Source: Quercus robur
Taxonomy: Eukaryota; Streptophyta; Magnoliopsida; Fagales; Fagaceae
Reading direction: 5' to 3'
NCBI RefSeq assembly: GCF_932294415.1
Contig: NC_065538.1
Span: 46,972,843 to 47,036,842 of the forward strand
Length of the DNA stretch: 64,000 nucleotides
A program made the position numbers and the translations under genes. Below are positions 43,450 to 55,546 of the stretch, one piece after another; positions within the stretch are counted from its first letter, which is position 1, and the number at the start of each line of letters is the position of its first letter. The notes under the pieces were generated by a model, which was not told the DNA's origin, searched no databases, and saw nothing but the letters and a program-made list of their open reading frames with translations.

Positions 43450-45156
43450 GAAACTTTAGTAAGAGTGTTTTTGGTTTCATTGAAATCACCCTGTTTTTTA
43501 GTTTTCATTTCTTGTTTTCTGTGGGTCCCACCACCTCAATGTTTGTTTGGTTTCAATTTTTGTTCCTAGTTTTTTTGGAACTCTTCACCCAAAAGAGTGA
43601 GAATGAGATTATGAGAACAAAAAAAGAGAATAACATTTTGGAGTTTTCAAAAATTTGAGAACCGACTTAAGTAAAATTTTCATAATAAAATGGACATAAT
43701 GGTAAACCACACAACACGTGCCTTTAATTGAGCCCAATGACTCTTTTCTTCCTTTTTACTTCAATCTCTCTCTCTCTCATGCTAGATCGCTAGCTTGCTA
43801 TGTTGGTGGTCGCACTAGATGATGGGTGTTTTTTTTTTTTTTTTGGTTGTGTGGCTGTTGGTGTTGTTGATGGTGGAGGGGGGTTCTGGGTTAGCTATTG
43901 GTGGTGATGCGTTATTAGTTGTTGCTGAATTTGCTACGTTGTCCTTGTAGATTATGCCAAAGTGATGAAGAAGCTCAATTTTTGTGGTTAAAACATTGGG
44001 CTTCCACAGTAGGTGATGCCAATTTCCTGGACTTTAAAGAGGGAAAAATTCACCTCCAACTTTTTGCCTTTTCGTGCTCTCCTCTTATTGCTTGCATTTC
44101 AATCCCGTAATCAAGTAGGTTGTAGAGTAGGGGTGGAGTTGTTTTTCGGTTGGTGTGGGTGTGGTTTTATATTCCTGCTATGATAGATGATATTGGTGTG
44201 GCGGTGAATTTTTAATTGGAAGATAACAGGGGTAAAAACACGCGAGACCAAAAGTTGATGCCAAGCGAATGTGAGTGGCTTTTTGAGTTGTGAAATGAGT
44301 TACGAGAACAAAGTTTTGAAAATGAAAATTGAGAATAAAACGTTGAGGAACCAAACAAAGGCCAACTTGTTAAGAAAGATGGTCATCAATGATGATTAAA
44401 CACACTCCAACATTTTTTTTTTTTGTGAAACAATTTAGAATTGGCACACAATTTTAGGGGCTTTCTCGAGGGTGTGAGAAGGAGCAAGGAACCTATGCTG
44501 ATTTTTTTCTTCCTTAAATTATTTCCTCTCGAGTGAATCTTTTATTAAGCTACAATTTTGGGTCCTTTTTAAATGGAGGCTTTGGGCTATAGCAAGTGAC
44601 TAACCCTACTTTCGATTATAGGTGGATCCATCAAGGTGGTGTTAGAATTCTACAATTGTGTCAGTTTTCTCTATGTTCCCACGCGTGTCTAAAATACTAA
44701 TTTTCACATGTTTTGTGAGCACAAATTCTTCGTTGATTTACAGACAACGATCTTGGAGACTTGTGAATTCTGAGGGCGAACTCAAACTAATGTTGGAAAC
44801 CCTTACTTGATTTATTCCATTACAGTCAGCAGTGTGCTCTTTGGTTCTTATCACCATTAGTATTAATTTTGTTCCACCAAATTTCATGGCATTCATTTCA
44901 CTTTTGGTGGCAACTATGAAACAAAAAAGTTCAGCTTAAAAAACATTAGGGGAAATGCATAGATTAAGAACTTTGTGATAAATGTAGGAGGGCACTGGGC
45001 ACTACCGGTTCGCCAATCTTGTGAGCAACATTAGATTTTGAAGATCGCAAAAGCCAATAAGCACCGAAGCTGAACTTAAATAGACTAAAGGGAAGCATAT
45101 TTGAGAGAATTTTCATTGGCTTAAAATATTCTAGGAATATATTGCTGAATTTTTAG
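42846..45156. other. intergenic DNA with MITE-like relics
   Basis: No gene is seen. A palindromic stretch at about 42845-43025 pairs ATTTCTTGAACTGAAATTGTG-like and TTTTCAGTTCAAAAACTG-like segments. A TA run lies at 43420-43443. Sequence at 43470-43640 and 44290-44370 looks like the two ends of another degraded element (both contain fragments of the phrase GGTTTC-TTGAGAACAAA). The open frame at 43919-44110 is not convincing. Confidence 0.5.
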
Positions 45157-45357
45157 GGATTGTTTGAATACTGCTTATTTTGCTGAAAACTGAAAACTTA
45201 TTGCTGAAAACATTGTAGTAAAATAATTTTTAAAACACAAAACACTGTAGCAGTGAGTGATTACTGCATTTTTCATGGGTTTGGTGATCCATGAATAGTG
45301 TCGTGGGACCCCAAGAAAAACGTAAAACGCAACTTAATTGCTGGGCAAACGCGCACT
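45157..45357. mobile_element. MITE related to the inner element at 31891-32238
   Basis: It shares GCTGAAAACTGAAAACT, CACTGTAGC, AATAGTGTCGTGGGACCC and the end motif CAAACGCGCACTT with the MITE at 31891-32238. Confidence 0.65.
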
Positions 45358-45379
45358 TAGTATAATGGAATCACATTAG

Positions 45380-45915
45380 TAGAGATGGAGTTAGGACTTG
45401 AAGTTATGGCGGGCCGCTCTGACCGTTGGCTTTGCTGCTTCTTAGCTACCGAGGTTTTTATTTATTTATTTATTTTTTTTATTGAGTTTTTGATGTGTGC
45501 GTCTTCTGCTAGGTAAAGACAATTATTTTATTTAAATTTTTTTAAAGGGCTAGTTGTTTGTTTTGAGTAAAATTGGTTAATTAGGCTTAAATATTTTTAC
45601 CTTTACTATTAATAATTTTTGTTATTCCTCTAATTTTTTTGGGCATGAATATTTTGTTTTAGATTTTAAATCTATAAATTTTTTTTAATGGCCTTTAAAT
45701 GAGGAAAATCTTAGAATTACAAATTTTTTTACAAATTGCTAATATGGTGAGTGATTATTGACAAGTAAAAAAGTGATGTAAGAAGTAAGTTCAAATGTGA
45801 ACCAATAAAAATTTGTACATAACAGTTTGTAATAGTGTTATAGATAAGTTAATAAAAACATTTGGTAGGGGGGGGGGGGGGTGTGGGGCGGTAGTCAATA
45901 TATGCCTCCGTCCTG
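45380..45915. mobile_element. hAT-type element of the CARGGACG family, 536 bp
   Basis: A perfect 8-bp target duplication CACATTAG lies at 45372-45379 and 45916-45923. The left end TAGAGATGGAGTTAGGACTT is a decayed form of the family terminus. The right end GCCTCCGTCCTG fits the consensus better. A G homopolymer lies at about 45869-45880. Confidence 0.82.
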
Positions 45916-46079
45916 CACATTAGTGTTGCATCCTAACTGGTCACTATTTGTATTTTATGTGACTGGTGCATATATAGTGGTCTTAGTTTCGTACAAAATC
46001 GTGTTTAGTCCATTGTGTATTGGAAGTTCCATTTTTTCCACTTGAATTAATTAATATAAGAATGGTATCAGTATATACA

Positions 46080-46087
46080 TATATAAC
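46080..46087 (+). promoter_or_regulatory. TATA box of the CLE-like gene
   Basis: TATATAAC lies 73 bp upstream of the ATG at 46153. The intervening sequence would be a leader of about 40 nt. Confidence 0.5.
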
Positions 46088-46152
46088 ACCGTGCAGGTTG
46101 TGTATCTACAACTACAAGCTAGCCTAGCAATTTCGAAACCTAGAGATTAAAA

Positions 46153-46401
46153 ATGGTAAAAATGGATAGGTTGAGATTTTGCATGTGCCTTACACTGCTA
46201 TTTCTTTTGTTTTTGAGGTCCGAAACTCGGTCTCTTAATCCAAACATGGATGGAAGCAATCAATCCAGGTCAATCCCAGCATTGGTCAAAGGTGCTAATA
46301 AGGAACTCCTTAACTGTGATATCAAAAATGAAGATCCTACCACAGATCGGCAGATTCCAGGAGGTCCTGATGCAAAACATCATTATGAACATCAAAAGTA
46401 A
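46153..46401 (+). CDS. CLE-like secreted peptide precursor, 82 aa
   Basis: A single-exon frame with the three-part layout of CLAVATA3/ESR-related precursors. It has an N-terminal signal peptide (hydrophobic core CMCLTLLFLLFL, residues about 10-21), a variable Asn/Ser-rich middle, and a C-terminal motif RQIPGGPDAKHH (about residues 66-77) followed by five residues. The CLE consensus is R-x-[VS]-P-x-G-P-[DN]-P-x-H-[NH]; the PGGPD core is that of the CLE1-7 type. Ala replaces the usual Pro at motif position 9. Known CLE peptides are cut out, modified on proline and perceived by CLV1/BAM-class receptor kinases at the cell surface. That role is inferred here. The alternative start Met-4 (46162) gives the same signal peptide. 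AATAAA at 46452-46457 is a suitable poly(A) signal. Confidence 0.75.
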   Translation: MVKMDRLRFCMCLTLLFLLFLRSETRSLNPNMDGSNQSRSIPALVKGANKELLNCDIKNEDPTTDRQIPGGPDAKHHYEHQK

Positions 46402-47375
46402 AGTACGTCAATGAGAGCTGGAGGCACTCATCGGTATCTCACTTCTTATGTAATAAAATGGGTAACTTTTACATTTTCTCATGACTCTAAACTGTGAGGT
46501 CAGTCCTAATGTCTTTTCTAAATTTAAATTTGAGCATTCAACTCTCAAATTTAAGTTTAGGAGGGATATTGAAAATGGTCTTATAAATGAGAATGAAAAA
46601 AAATGTAATTTATCCTTATTAAAAATGAATAAATTTCTATGTTCATGCGTGCATGTACTATGACTAAGAAGTTTGGCTACGTTTTCCTCGTGGAGGAGAG
46701 AATTGTTCTATATATAATGATATATGCTGAATATGGCTTTTTAATTTGATGAATGTAGTACCAACGGTTTAGTGATTAATAATTTGTTTTCCTAAATCGT
46801 ATAAGTGTTGCAATTTTTATGCTTGTTTGGGGATAATTCTACTGAAAGGAGCGTACTAAATGTGCATTTTCCCAAGTTACAAAATAAAGAAAGGGGTAAA
46901 AGAGAATATCGTTTTCACGATGTGGTCTAAGTGCAAAGAAGAGATTTATATTGATTAGCTCATAACAAAATGTGTAATATAATATAGCCGCAAAAAATAG
47001 CTAAGCCGTGCTTAAGGAAGACTGAGGATAACATAAACAATGGTATAGGATAATATCTAACTTTCTCAATTGTGAATACTCGAGGAGGGTTATAAATATA
47101 TAAGAACTAAAAGTTAATGGCTAATGATTGAGAGTAGTAGGGCTCCAGGAATTTTTTTAAGATTGTCATTAAAAAAAATTAAATTATACAAAATTTAATA
47201 AAAAGAGAACTTGATTATATTGATATCAAAAGGGAAATATATATATATATATGAACTTTTACAATTCTTTTTACTAACACAATTAAAAAGCAAAAATGAC
47301 TTGATGAGAGATAAAGTAAGAACTACAAATGTTGAGATGAGAGTAAGAAAGTGAGTAATGATGATACATAAGAGG

Positions 47376-47408
<33 letters not shown>

Positions 47409-47959
47409 TAGAGAGAGAGAGAGAGAGAGAAAGCATCAGATAATACATGTTATGATTGCGAGCCAAGTTGTTAAGAAGAGCAGAGTTACAACTATTGCAA
47501 ATTTGAGGAGAGCAAAGTTATTGGTGCTGTTGAGAAGAATTCATGGCCACATTATCTCTTTTGATACCATTTCTTTTTAGGAAAAATGAAATTATAAAAT
47601 ATTTTATGTAATGGGTTGAACGGGTTATGAATCCAAAGGAGTAGGGGTTTTTAACTTTTTTTTTTTAAATGAGATTTTTATTGAATATACATAAATATAT
47701 ATATATATATATATATATTCATTTGTTATTGTTTGAGCTAGTGGTGGCTCCATGATTTTATTTTTCTTTAGAGGGGTCATTCAAATTCGTGTTGAAGGAG
47801 TTAATAAGGACCTTTTTAAAAATAATATTTTCTTATTTCATCTTGATCATTAGGATGATAGGATGAGATATTGTCTCGTAACCCATGATCCAAAAGAAAA
47901 TCAAGTTCTTTAAGAAGATGAATCATTGGGAGGAGAAGAATCTTAATACATGTGATTTC
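46402..47959. other. 3' UTR of the CLE-like gene, then intergenic DNA
   Basis: The poly(A) signal is at 46452. Beyond it no gene is seen. TA and GA runs lie at 47382-47430 and a TA run at 47695-47720. Confidence 0.6.
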
Positions 47960-50041
47960 CTTATTAGAAATTTATCCATAGTAATAGCGTGGTGGGCCTT
48001 TTTGTACTCTGGGCTGGGCTATTCTTGTTATACTGCGGCCCAATAGTTCTAGGTTTGGAGACTCGGGACTGGCTCAACTGAAACCCACCTTAAGCCAGCT
48101 TGTGCACAAACTAGGACTCCTTTACTTAGATCTTTGATCACGTGCCCACGACAGAGGATGCTGTCACAGAAAAGTTATGGCAGGAGGGACATAATATAAC
48201 TTGATAAAAAAGAAAAAGAAAAAAAAAAAGAGGCATTCTAACTAAAGTGTTTGCTGTCAATCAAAGATAACATTTAAATAACCTTGCAACAGGAAGACAC
48301 GACAATATGAGTATGGCAGAAATAAATTAGCAACAATGAAATGTTAATGCTTAAACAACCATGATAAAAGAGGGAAAGGGGATTAATCTGTTGAACTTGG
48401 CTTCTTAACAGATTTGAGTCCAAGAAGGGAACCAATCTCCAATGTGGGCAATCTTATAGGGAAATCTTCCATAGAAATTGCCTACTTTGAAAGAATGGAC
48501 CTAAGTGGCTTAATCTCAAATCCTTTAACTTGTTAGGGAGTAGGCTATTGAGAGGGAGAGAAGAGAGTAGCCTATTGGTGCATGCCCTATCACACCTCTT
48601 TGTTTTCTCACTTCGCTTCCTACTTTTTTTTTTTTTTTTTTCTTTTCTTATCCTCTCTGTTTTTTCTTTTGCTTTCTATTTCTCTCTTCTTTCTATGTTT
48701 CCTGCTGTTTTTCCCTTGTTCTCCGTTGTTGTTTACTTTGCATGGCTAAGGCCTTTTTATACTGTCTGCCGTGATAAGACTTATCATTTTACTCCTCAAC
48801 TAATTTTGGCCTATTGCAGGGGTCCTTCCCGGGCCACCCACTGGTCTGCTGGTTGCTCAGCCTCCACCACTACCCTGTGCTGGCTACGCCATGTTCCATT
48901 CCCAGACAAATTGAGTTTGTTTTATTTTCTTACTTTTCATAGCACTCCCATTCGGATAAGGGTTGGGTATTCTCTCTTACTAACTCCTATGGTATGCACT
49001 TAGTGATTCTAGCTCAGCTTCCCCTATTTTAGGTGGTATGTCATCACAGCAGGACATTTCCCCTCAAAGAGCTTGAGCAGGAATCCTAAAATAGACTTCC
49101 CCCTTCTCCCCATCGCCAGACCATACCTTTTAACCCATGACCCACCGCCCCTATATTGGTTGGGTACAAGTGGGTGGTGTCTAAGCCTTATGCGTGCTCT
49201 ACTTTCATGTGAGTCCATGGCTTGTCTGCTGTTCATGCGTTTGCCATCACCTGCGGGTTTTCAGGTCTTGCTGCTCGTTCTGCCGCTTATTTTTAACTCT
49301 TTATGGCATGGATGAGTCATTGGGTCTTCATTCTTTGCATCTCCTTTCTTCCCTGAGTTGGGTACTACTTGGGTATGGGCCTTTTCTTCCTTAATTCAAC
49401 TCCTATCTCCTTTTACTTATGGTTTATGGGTTGACTAGTATTCCTGCCACGCCGCTCCATTACTTCTGCCATGTCATCACTAATTAACTCGTGCTTGCTG
49501 GGCCTCCTTTGGGCTTGCCAAGTACTTTTCCTTTACTCAGTTCACGTTGCCCAGTATTTTTGCTGGGTTAATTCTCATACCGTCTTAGGCTTCCTTAGCC
49601 CATTTTATTCTTTTGGGCATCCTTGGCCCACTTCATTCCTTTGGGCATCCTTGGCCCATTCCATTCTTACATTCCCATGGGTTTTTGCTAAATCTTTCGG
49701 GCTTCCCTAGCCCAATTACTATATCCTTTACTTTTGGGGTTTGTTAGCCTTTGCACCAACCCCATTTACTAATTCCTTTCTTTGGGCTTCTCTAGCCCAT
49801 TTTTGCTTGTTTTCCATTTCTTATGATTCTTATGGGCTTACTACTTCCTTCTCTGGGCTCCCTTAAGCCCGTTTGCTTTCTTTGAGATCTTTTTTTTTAC
49901 CATTTTATAGGCATGCAGACCATTATTTCTGCCATTTGGGTTTAATGGTTTTTTCTTACTTTGCTAATTCTTCTTCCTTCATCCCTTCTATATTGTTGAG
50001 CTTCTTCTTGTTATTGGGCCTTTTTACCAAAGTAGGCATCA
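47960..50041 (-). repeat. solo-LTR-like pyrimidine-rich block (edges approximate)
   Basis: On the minus strand it starts TGTTGATGCCTACTTTGGTA at 50041, which has the form of a plant gypsy LTR start. It carries TATAAAAAGG at about 48757 on the minus strand. The many TTGGGC / GCCCA repeats (49500-49870) and the long open frames (48530-49710) are compositional and not genes. No matching target duplication was found, and the left edge (anywhere from 47960 to 48530) is unresolved. Confidence 0.4.
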
Positions 50042-50311
50042 ACAAATAGCAAGAAAATAAATGATAAACTATAAATTCATTGGACATTTTGTTTCTAATA
50101 TAATGACAATATTAATTATTATTATGAAGATTAAATATTGGAAATCATCTATTGTCTCTTACTATAATAAAATTATTAATTACTGTTTCTAAAATTAATT
50201 ATTTATTATTGCTAAGTGAACTTTAATTTAACATTTATTTTGTCTTTATGCTTTTCAATTCTTTTATTGAATGATTCAACTCAGCTTTGACTATTTATTA
50301 GTTTTTGTAAT

Positions 50312-51209
50312 CAAGGATGGACCCAAGGGGGCTCGAGCCCCCTGGCCCAAAAATATTTTTTTATTTATTATATTTTTCATTTTTGTAGTTGGACCATCTC
50401 TTAACAAAAACAATCAGCCTAGCTAGCCTAGTCTAACTAGTAACTATCCAACTTAAAAACTTAACAAAAACAATAAAAACATTCACAATGGTGATTGTAT
50501 TTTAGCTAAAATAGCTTTTTTACCACCAAAAAACCATGTGTTATTTTATTTCTTTTGGAGAGATAATTACAATATGCTGCTAACCTTGCAACTCGAACCC
50601 TTTCCCCCCTAGAATCCTAAGCACTTTATGCATGGGGAGGTGCCAATTCTATTACAAGATCTTTGGCAAACCATGTGTTATTGGAAAAGCTAAAACTAAA
50701 TTTTTTACACCAGTTGATTGTAGCAAGTATTTTATTAAGATTATCTCTCTTCCTTTAATTAGAAAACTCAAATTCTCTCTCTTCCTTTATTATTTTAATG
50801 AGTTATTTATTATTAATTTTAAATGAAGTGGAAAAACTTCATTTAAAACTTAATAATAAATAACTCATTAAATTAATAATGAAGTGGAAAAAAAATAGAA
50901 CATTTGATGTTGGGTATATTGTAAAGTGATATGGAAAAATAGATAAAATAACTTTAAAAAAAAAAAATCCTAGCCAGCCTAGTATTAAATAAAAAATTAT
51001 TTTGTATTTTTTTTATTTGTTGGTAGATAATTGCATTTTAATGTATTAAGAAAAAATGATTTTATGTATTAAGAAAAAATGATTTTATGTATTTATAATT
51101 TGTTAATACTGCATGGATGCCTATTTGAAAGTTTTTATTTTTTATTTTTTTAATTATTTTTTACTTATACTCCAGTCCCCTCTAGCTTGAAATCCTGAGT
51201 CCCTCCTTG
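50312..51209. mobile_element. hAT-type element of the CARGGACG family, 898 bp
   Basis: A perfect 8-bp target duplication TTTGTAAT lies at 50304-50311 and 51210-51217. The termini are CAAGGATGGACCCA and TGAGTCCCTCCTTG. The interior holds a smaller palindrome around 50790-50880 (ATGAGTTATTTATTATTAA and its inverse). No transposase. Confidence 0.88.
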
Positions 51210-51345
51210 TTTGTAATTTATTAAAATAATTATGCTATTAAGAATTCAATACAACATTGCAATCATTAAAAAAAAAAAAAAAATTGTCTTTACTCCCACT
51301 GTTCAACACCCCACTTCCACTACCTCACTTCATTCATGTTTACAA

Positions 51346-51395
51346 TTTATCACCAACCTTTTTTTTTTTTTTTGAAGGGGCACTTTATCACCAAC
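51346..51395 (-). mobile_element. polyT micro-insertion with 12-bp target duplication
   Basis: TTTATCACCAAC at 51346-51357 and 51384-51395 flanks a 26-bp insert: a T run followed by GAAGGGGCAC. Confidence 0.65.
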
Positions 51396-51661
51396 TTAAT
51401 TGTCCTTGATCAACAAATTGCTATCAAATGGGTTATCGTTTGTTGTTGGGTTTATTCTTTTTGTTTATAAAGACCAAGATAAAGGTTGGTGTTAAATTGG
51501 TTAGTTGTTGGGCTTAAGTGTTCAAATTTTTATTTTAAAGTGGTCATAAAAAAAAAAAATAATAATAATAATAATTTTTTCCCAATTTAGGGTGGGCGGG
51601 TTCATTTGAACACTCTAGATATGCTGTGGCATTGCCGCTAGTTTGGGCTATGTCTGCTACT

Positions 51662-51699
51662 ATTTGTGCCAAATTTTTTTTTGATCAGATTTGTGCCAA
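51662..51699 (-). mobile_element. polyT micro-insertion with 11-bp target duplication
   Basis: ATTTGTGCCAA at 51662-51672 and 51689-51699 flanks a 16-bp insert: a T run followed by GATCAG. Confidence 0.6.
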
Positions 51700-51806
51700 T
51701 TTTTATTGTTGTATTTGAGGATTTAAAATTTATTCAGGGGCTAAGGATTATGTTTGATGGGCCAAGGTTATTTTATTGATAAATACTAAGGACACAACAA
51801 AATGTT

Positions 51807-51849
<43 letters not shown>

Positions 51850-51894
51850 GGGTAGACAAATTAAATAGATATAATTATATTTATTAAGGATGAC

Positions 51895-52562
51895 AATTTT
51901 GCCCCTGTCCCGCTTAACCCGCCCTTCCCCACTTCACCTTGTGCGGATTTTCCCCACTCTGTAAAGGTAGTGGGGCGGGGATGGGGCAAGATTTTAGCCC
52001 TGCACCACGGGCGGGGCAGGGATGAGTTTAGACTTTTTAAACCCATCCTGCCCCCCTCCCTCCCCCCGCATTGCTAAGAGTTATAATTGTAAAATTTTCA
52101 TACCCTAAAACCCTACTATTTAAACAAACATATTAATATTAGCTTATTTTATTATACCCAATGTGGTTCTCTACTTTTATTTTATTATGTGTTATACTAT
52201 GAGTTTTTTTTTTTTTTTTTTTTTTGTGATTATTTTGTTAAACACTTGGATATATTATTCAATTTTTTCTAAAAATTGATTTGATTTTACGGGATAAATT
52301 TAGTTGTAATTTCAAGTATATTTTTATTAATGAAATAGGTTTCATTAAAAAAATTATACTAGTTATAGGGCAAGTTAACAAAAAGTAGAGTTTTACGGGG
52401 TGAGGCGGGGCTTTGTGGGGCCCCAAGGGGCAGAGAAGGGGTGAGAAAGTTTTCTCCGTCATGCAGGACGGGGTGGGGCAGGGTGGGGATGGTGTAAAAC
52501 AAAACCATGCGGGACGGGGATGATGACCCCAACCTTCAGCCCTCCCCCCATTGCCATCCCTA
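51895..52562. mobile_element. hAT-type element of the TAGGGATGGCAA class, 668 bp
   Basis: The left end is TAAGGATGACAATTTTGCCC and the right end is CCCATTGCCATCCCTA. The flanks ATATTTAT (51887-51894) and ATATTAAT (52563-52570) are an 8-bp duplication with one mismatch. Both ends are rich in GGGGCGGGG / CCCCGCCCC. No transposase. Confidence 0.78.
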
Positions 52563-52570
52563 ATATTAAT

Positions 52571-53033
52571 GCATGTAATTTTTTATATTTATTTATTGCA
52601 AATATGAATTGTTTTTTTTGGCAAGTGGTGTTCGTGTGAACATCCACCTTGGCTTCTATCTATGTAGAGCGACCCTTGATGGAGAGTCGTTGAACTAGAA
52701 CCCATGGATAAGGGCGGATAATTAAAACTACTCATATTATTTTAGTCCAAAAATTCCTCATATAGGTTGTGGTTTGAGTAGTATGCATCACCACTCAAAT
52801 GAACTGCCACTGGCTTGCTCAAGTCGGAGAAACCAGATACTTGGTTTAGGGTAAGGTATGCGTTGAAGGATGATTAATCCATGCAAGGAAAACGAGCATA
52901 CAGTGAATAAAATGCCCTCTGCTACTGTGGGTCACTTGCGATGCAAAGAATTGTTATCCACTTTCAGGTGTATTATGCGTGGAGCACTATCAATATTTTT
53001 TTTAAACTTTAAAGTACTCTATCAGAACAAGTA
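52571..53033. other. intergenic DNA
   Basis: No gene or element edge is recognised. Confidence 0.6.
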
Positions 53034-53210
53034 AAAAAAAAAGTTTAAAGTAATCAAAGTGAATATAAAGCAAAGGCAACTATGATAATGTTTTCATTAA
53101 CAGAGTCAACTGAAAAGAGAAAAAAAAAAAAAAGTTTAAAGTAATCAAAGTGATTATAAAGCAAAGGCAACTATGATAATGTTTTCATTAACAGAGTCAA
53201 CTGAAAACTC
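53034..53210. repeat. two-copy 91-bp tandem duplication
   Basis: AAGTTTAAAGTAATCAAAGT through ACAGAGTCAACTGAAAA is present from about 53041 and again from 53132, with one substitution (GAATATAAAG versus GATTATAAAG). Confidence 0.92.
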
Positions 53211-53829
53211 TCTTTTGCACTTTTAAACTAGAGCACATTCAACCGACTACCGTCCAAAATGTCCTTTTGAAGACAAATGTTTTGACTATGAATTTTATAT
53301 AAGTTCATTCAGTAATTAAAGATGTCCAATTAATAGAACTTAAGGATTTGAACAATTAATATAAAAGGCAAATAAGTCAGTATTGGCACAACCGTCTCAA
53401 ATGCTAAATTTTTAGTATTAGACACATCAAACACTAAAAACCATACCTCATGAAATGTGTTAATTTTAACAATAGCACTTGTACGATACATGTTGTATTT
53501 ATTTTTGGTGTATTTTTTAATCAACTTTCTATCTCATCAATTTAAAAGTGGTAAAAAGAAAAATATTTTATGTAGAGCGTATTGTAAAGTGGTGTAGTAA
53601 AAAATGATAAAATAATAAAATAATAATAAATAATAACAAAGAAAAAATATTTAAATAAATTAGTAAAAAAAAAAAAGAATATATAATGTAGGATATATTG
53701 TGTAGAGTGACTTGTTAAAATATATATATATATATAAAAAAAAAAACTTTCTGACTTGTTAAAATAACTCTCTTTTTTTTTTTAATTATTATTATTATTA
53801 TTATTTTTAACAACACCTTATGCTAGTTA
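53211..53829. other. AT-rich intergenic DNA
   Basis: No gene is seen. It contains A runs, a short TA run (53719-53735) and an ATT microsatellite (53786-53805). Confidence 0.6.
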
Positions 53830-54297
53830 ACACAAGAAGGCATGTGGTTTGGCAAACAACCTCAAGCTCTCTTACATAGCTTTCATAAAAGGTGATGGGA
53901 CTAACGAACCCTTTTGCTTAGATAAACTAAACAGACATTTCCGTTCACCTCTCCACAATGGAGGAAAGCCATTTAATGTTTTAGACAATACGTTGAATGG
54001 TTACAAGACTAGCTGTATAGACCGTTGGAGGCTGATCAAAACCTACATTACTGAGTATAAAGGCGTTACCAAGAGAGGCATTAAAGCCACAATAAAAGCC
54101 ACAACGGCTAGATGCTGCGGAATCATATATAAACACTCCACAGAACCAATATAAGGTACACACAATCGAAAATACAAAGATACACCGTAATTCTAGTCTT
54201 TGATACTTTTTTGAAACTTCCATACGCTGACTTTATCATCGGAGACTCTTTGGCAGGCACCATATCAGTGACCACCTAAAGAGGGCTTTGTGCGACA
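53830..54297 (+). repeat. LTR fragment (probable gypsy)
   Basis: A TATATAAA box at 54126-54133 is followed by a short leader and the phrase TTTATCATCGGAGACTCTTT...GGCAGGCACC, similar to the R/U5 part of plant gypsy LTRs. The open frames at 53849-54223 lie wholly inside it. The right side is cut by the duplicated block starting near 54298. Inferred from pattern only. Confidence 0.45.
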
Positions 54298-54910
54298 TTT
54301 TAATTTTTCATCATTTAGGAGTTGAGACTTGCATGGTCCAATGGATCAAGGACAATATTTATTACATATAATTTATTATACACTTGTATCCATTTAAGAT
54401 GAGCTAAAAAATTTAGTTTATTTACACTTTTAGCTTATTTTTGTTTTTATTTATGAATTTTACTACACTTTTTGATATTATTCATAGGCTCTACTGTACT
54501 ATTCAGCTTATTTTTTAACCTATTTTTTACATTTTTAGTAAAAAAATTTCAATTTTGGCTAAATAAGTGGTCCCTGTATAGAAACCGTACGCACTATTTT
54601 TTTTTTCCCATGGATCAAAATAGTGTTAAATGTATTTTGATGCGGTAGCTACTAGCTAGTTACTATCTAGTAGTAACTAGTAACTGCTAATTGTTGAAGG
54701 CAATATGTAGGCAATAGTTTTCTTCCAACCTGTTGAGATTTTATTTATAATTATTTATTTTATTTGAAAAATGGTATAAAAATACATTTGTATTTAAAAA
54801 AATAACTCCACCTACTACGGCGAAAATAGAGTCACATGGATTGAGATGTGGTGGGTAGCTGGTAGCCAATAGTTAGTATAATATTTAGGACGATATAAAA
54901 AAGCACTTAG

Positions 54911-55515
54911 TGCACTCACAATAAATATGTTAAAATAACTCAAAAGTTATTTTAACATCTCAACCACACAAAAAAGCCCTCCAATAAAGCTACTATAACT
55001 AAATTATTTAGCTATATTTTACCTTCATGCTACAGTGAGCTACTATTGATAACAGCTCATTGTAGCACGAAGGTAAACATAAAATTCCTTTTTTTATTCC
55101 CTCCTTTCTCATAAAAATCTATAATGGCTCCTCTCTCTCCTCTCTGTTTTTGTTCTCTCTTTTCTCTCTTTCCCGTCGGTGGTTTCGTGGGTCAATTGGT
55201 TTGTGGGTATCAGCGTGGGTCGGAGTGGTTCATGGGTCGATTTGTGGGTCTGATTGGTTTGTGGGTATTAGCGTGGTTTGTGGGTTCATGGGTATCTGTG
55301 TGGTTGTGTGTGGGTTTCGACGTGGTTGTGTTGTGGTTCGCGGGTATCAGCATGGGTCAATTTGTTTGATTTTTGTTAAGTTTTGCTGTGGTTTGATTTC
55401 TAATTTGGTTCGTTTGTTTGTTTTTTTTTTTTTTTTTTTTTTTTCGTTTTTTTGTTTTTTTTTTTTTTTTTTTTTCTGTGGTTGGTGGTTGCAAGTTGAG
55501 AAGTGGAAGGTTGTT

Positions 55516-55546
<31 letters not shown>

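Larger units (their letters stand above)
51218..51894. other. intergenic DNA with two polyT micro-insertions
   Basis: No gene is seen. It contains the micro-insertions at 51346 and 51662 and a TA microsatellite at about 51810-51846. Confidence 0.7.

Noticed and set aside
48530..49710. Several long open frames (157, 80 and 79 codons)
   Set aside because: Pyrimidine-rich LTR-like sequence with GCCCA/TTGGGC repeats; composition alone keeps the frames open.
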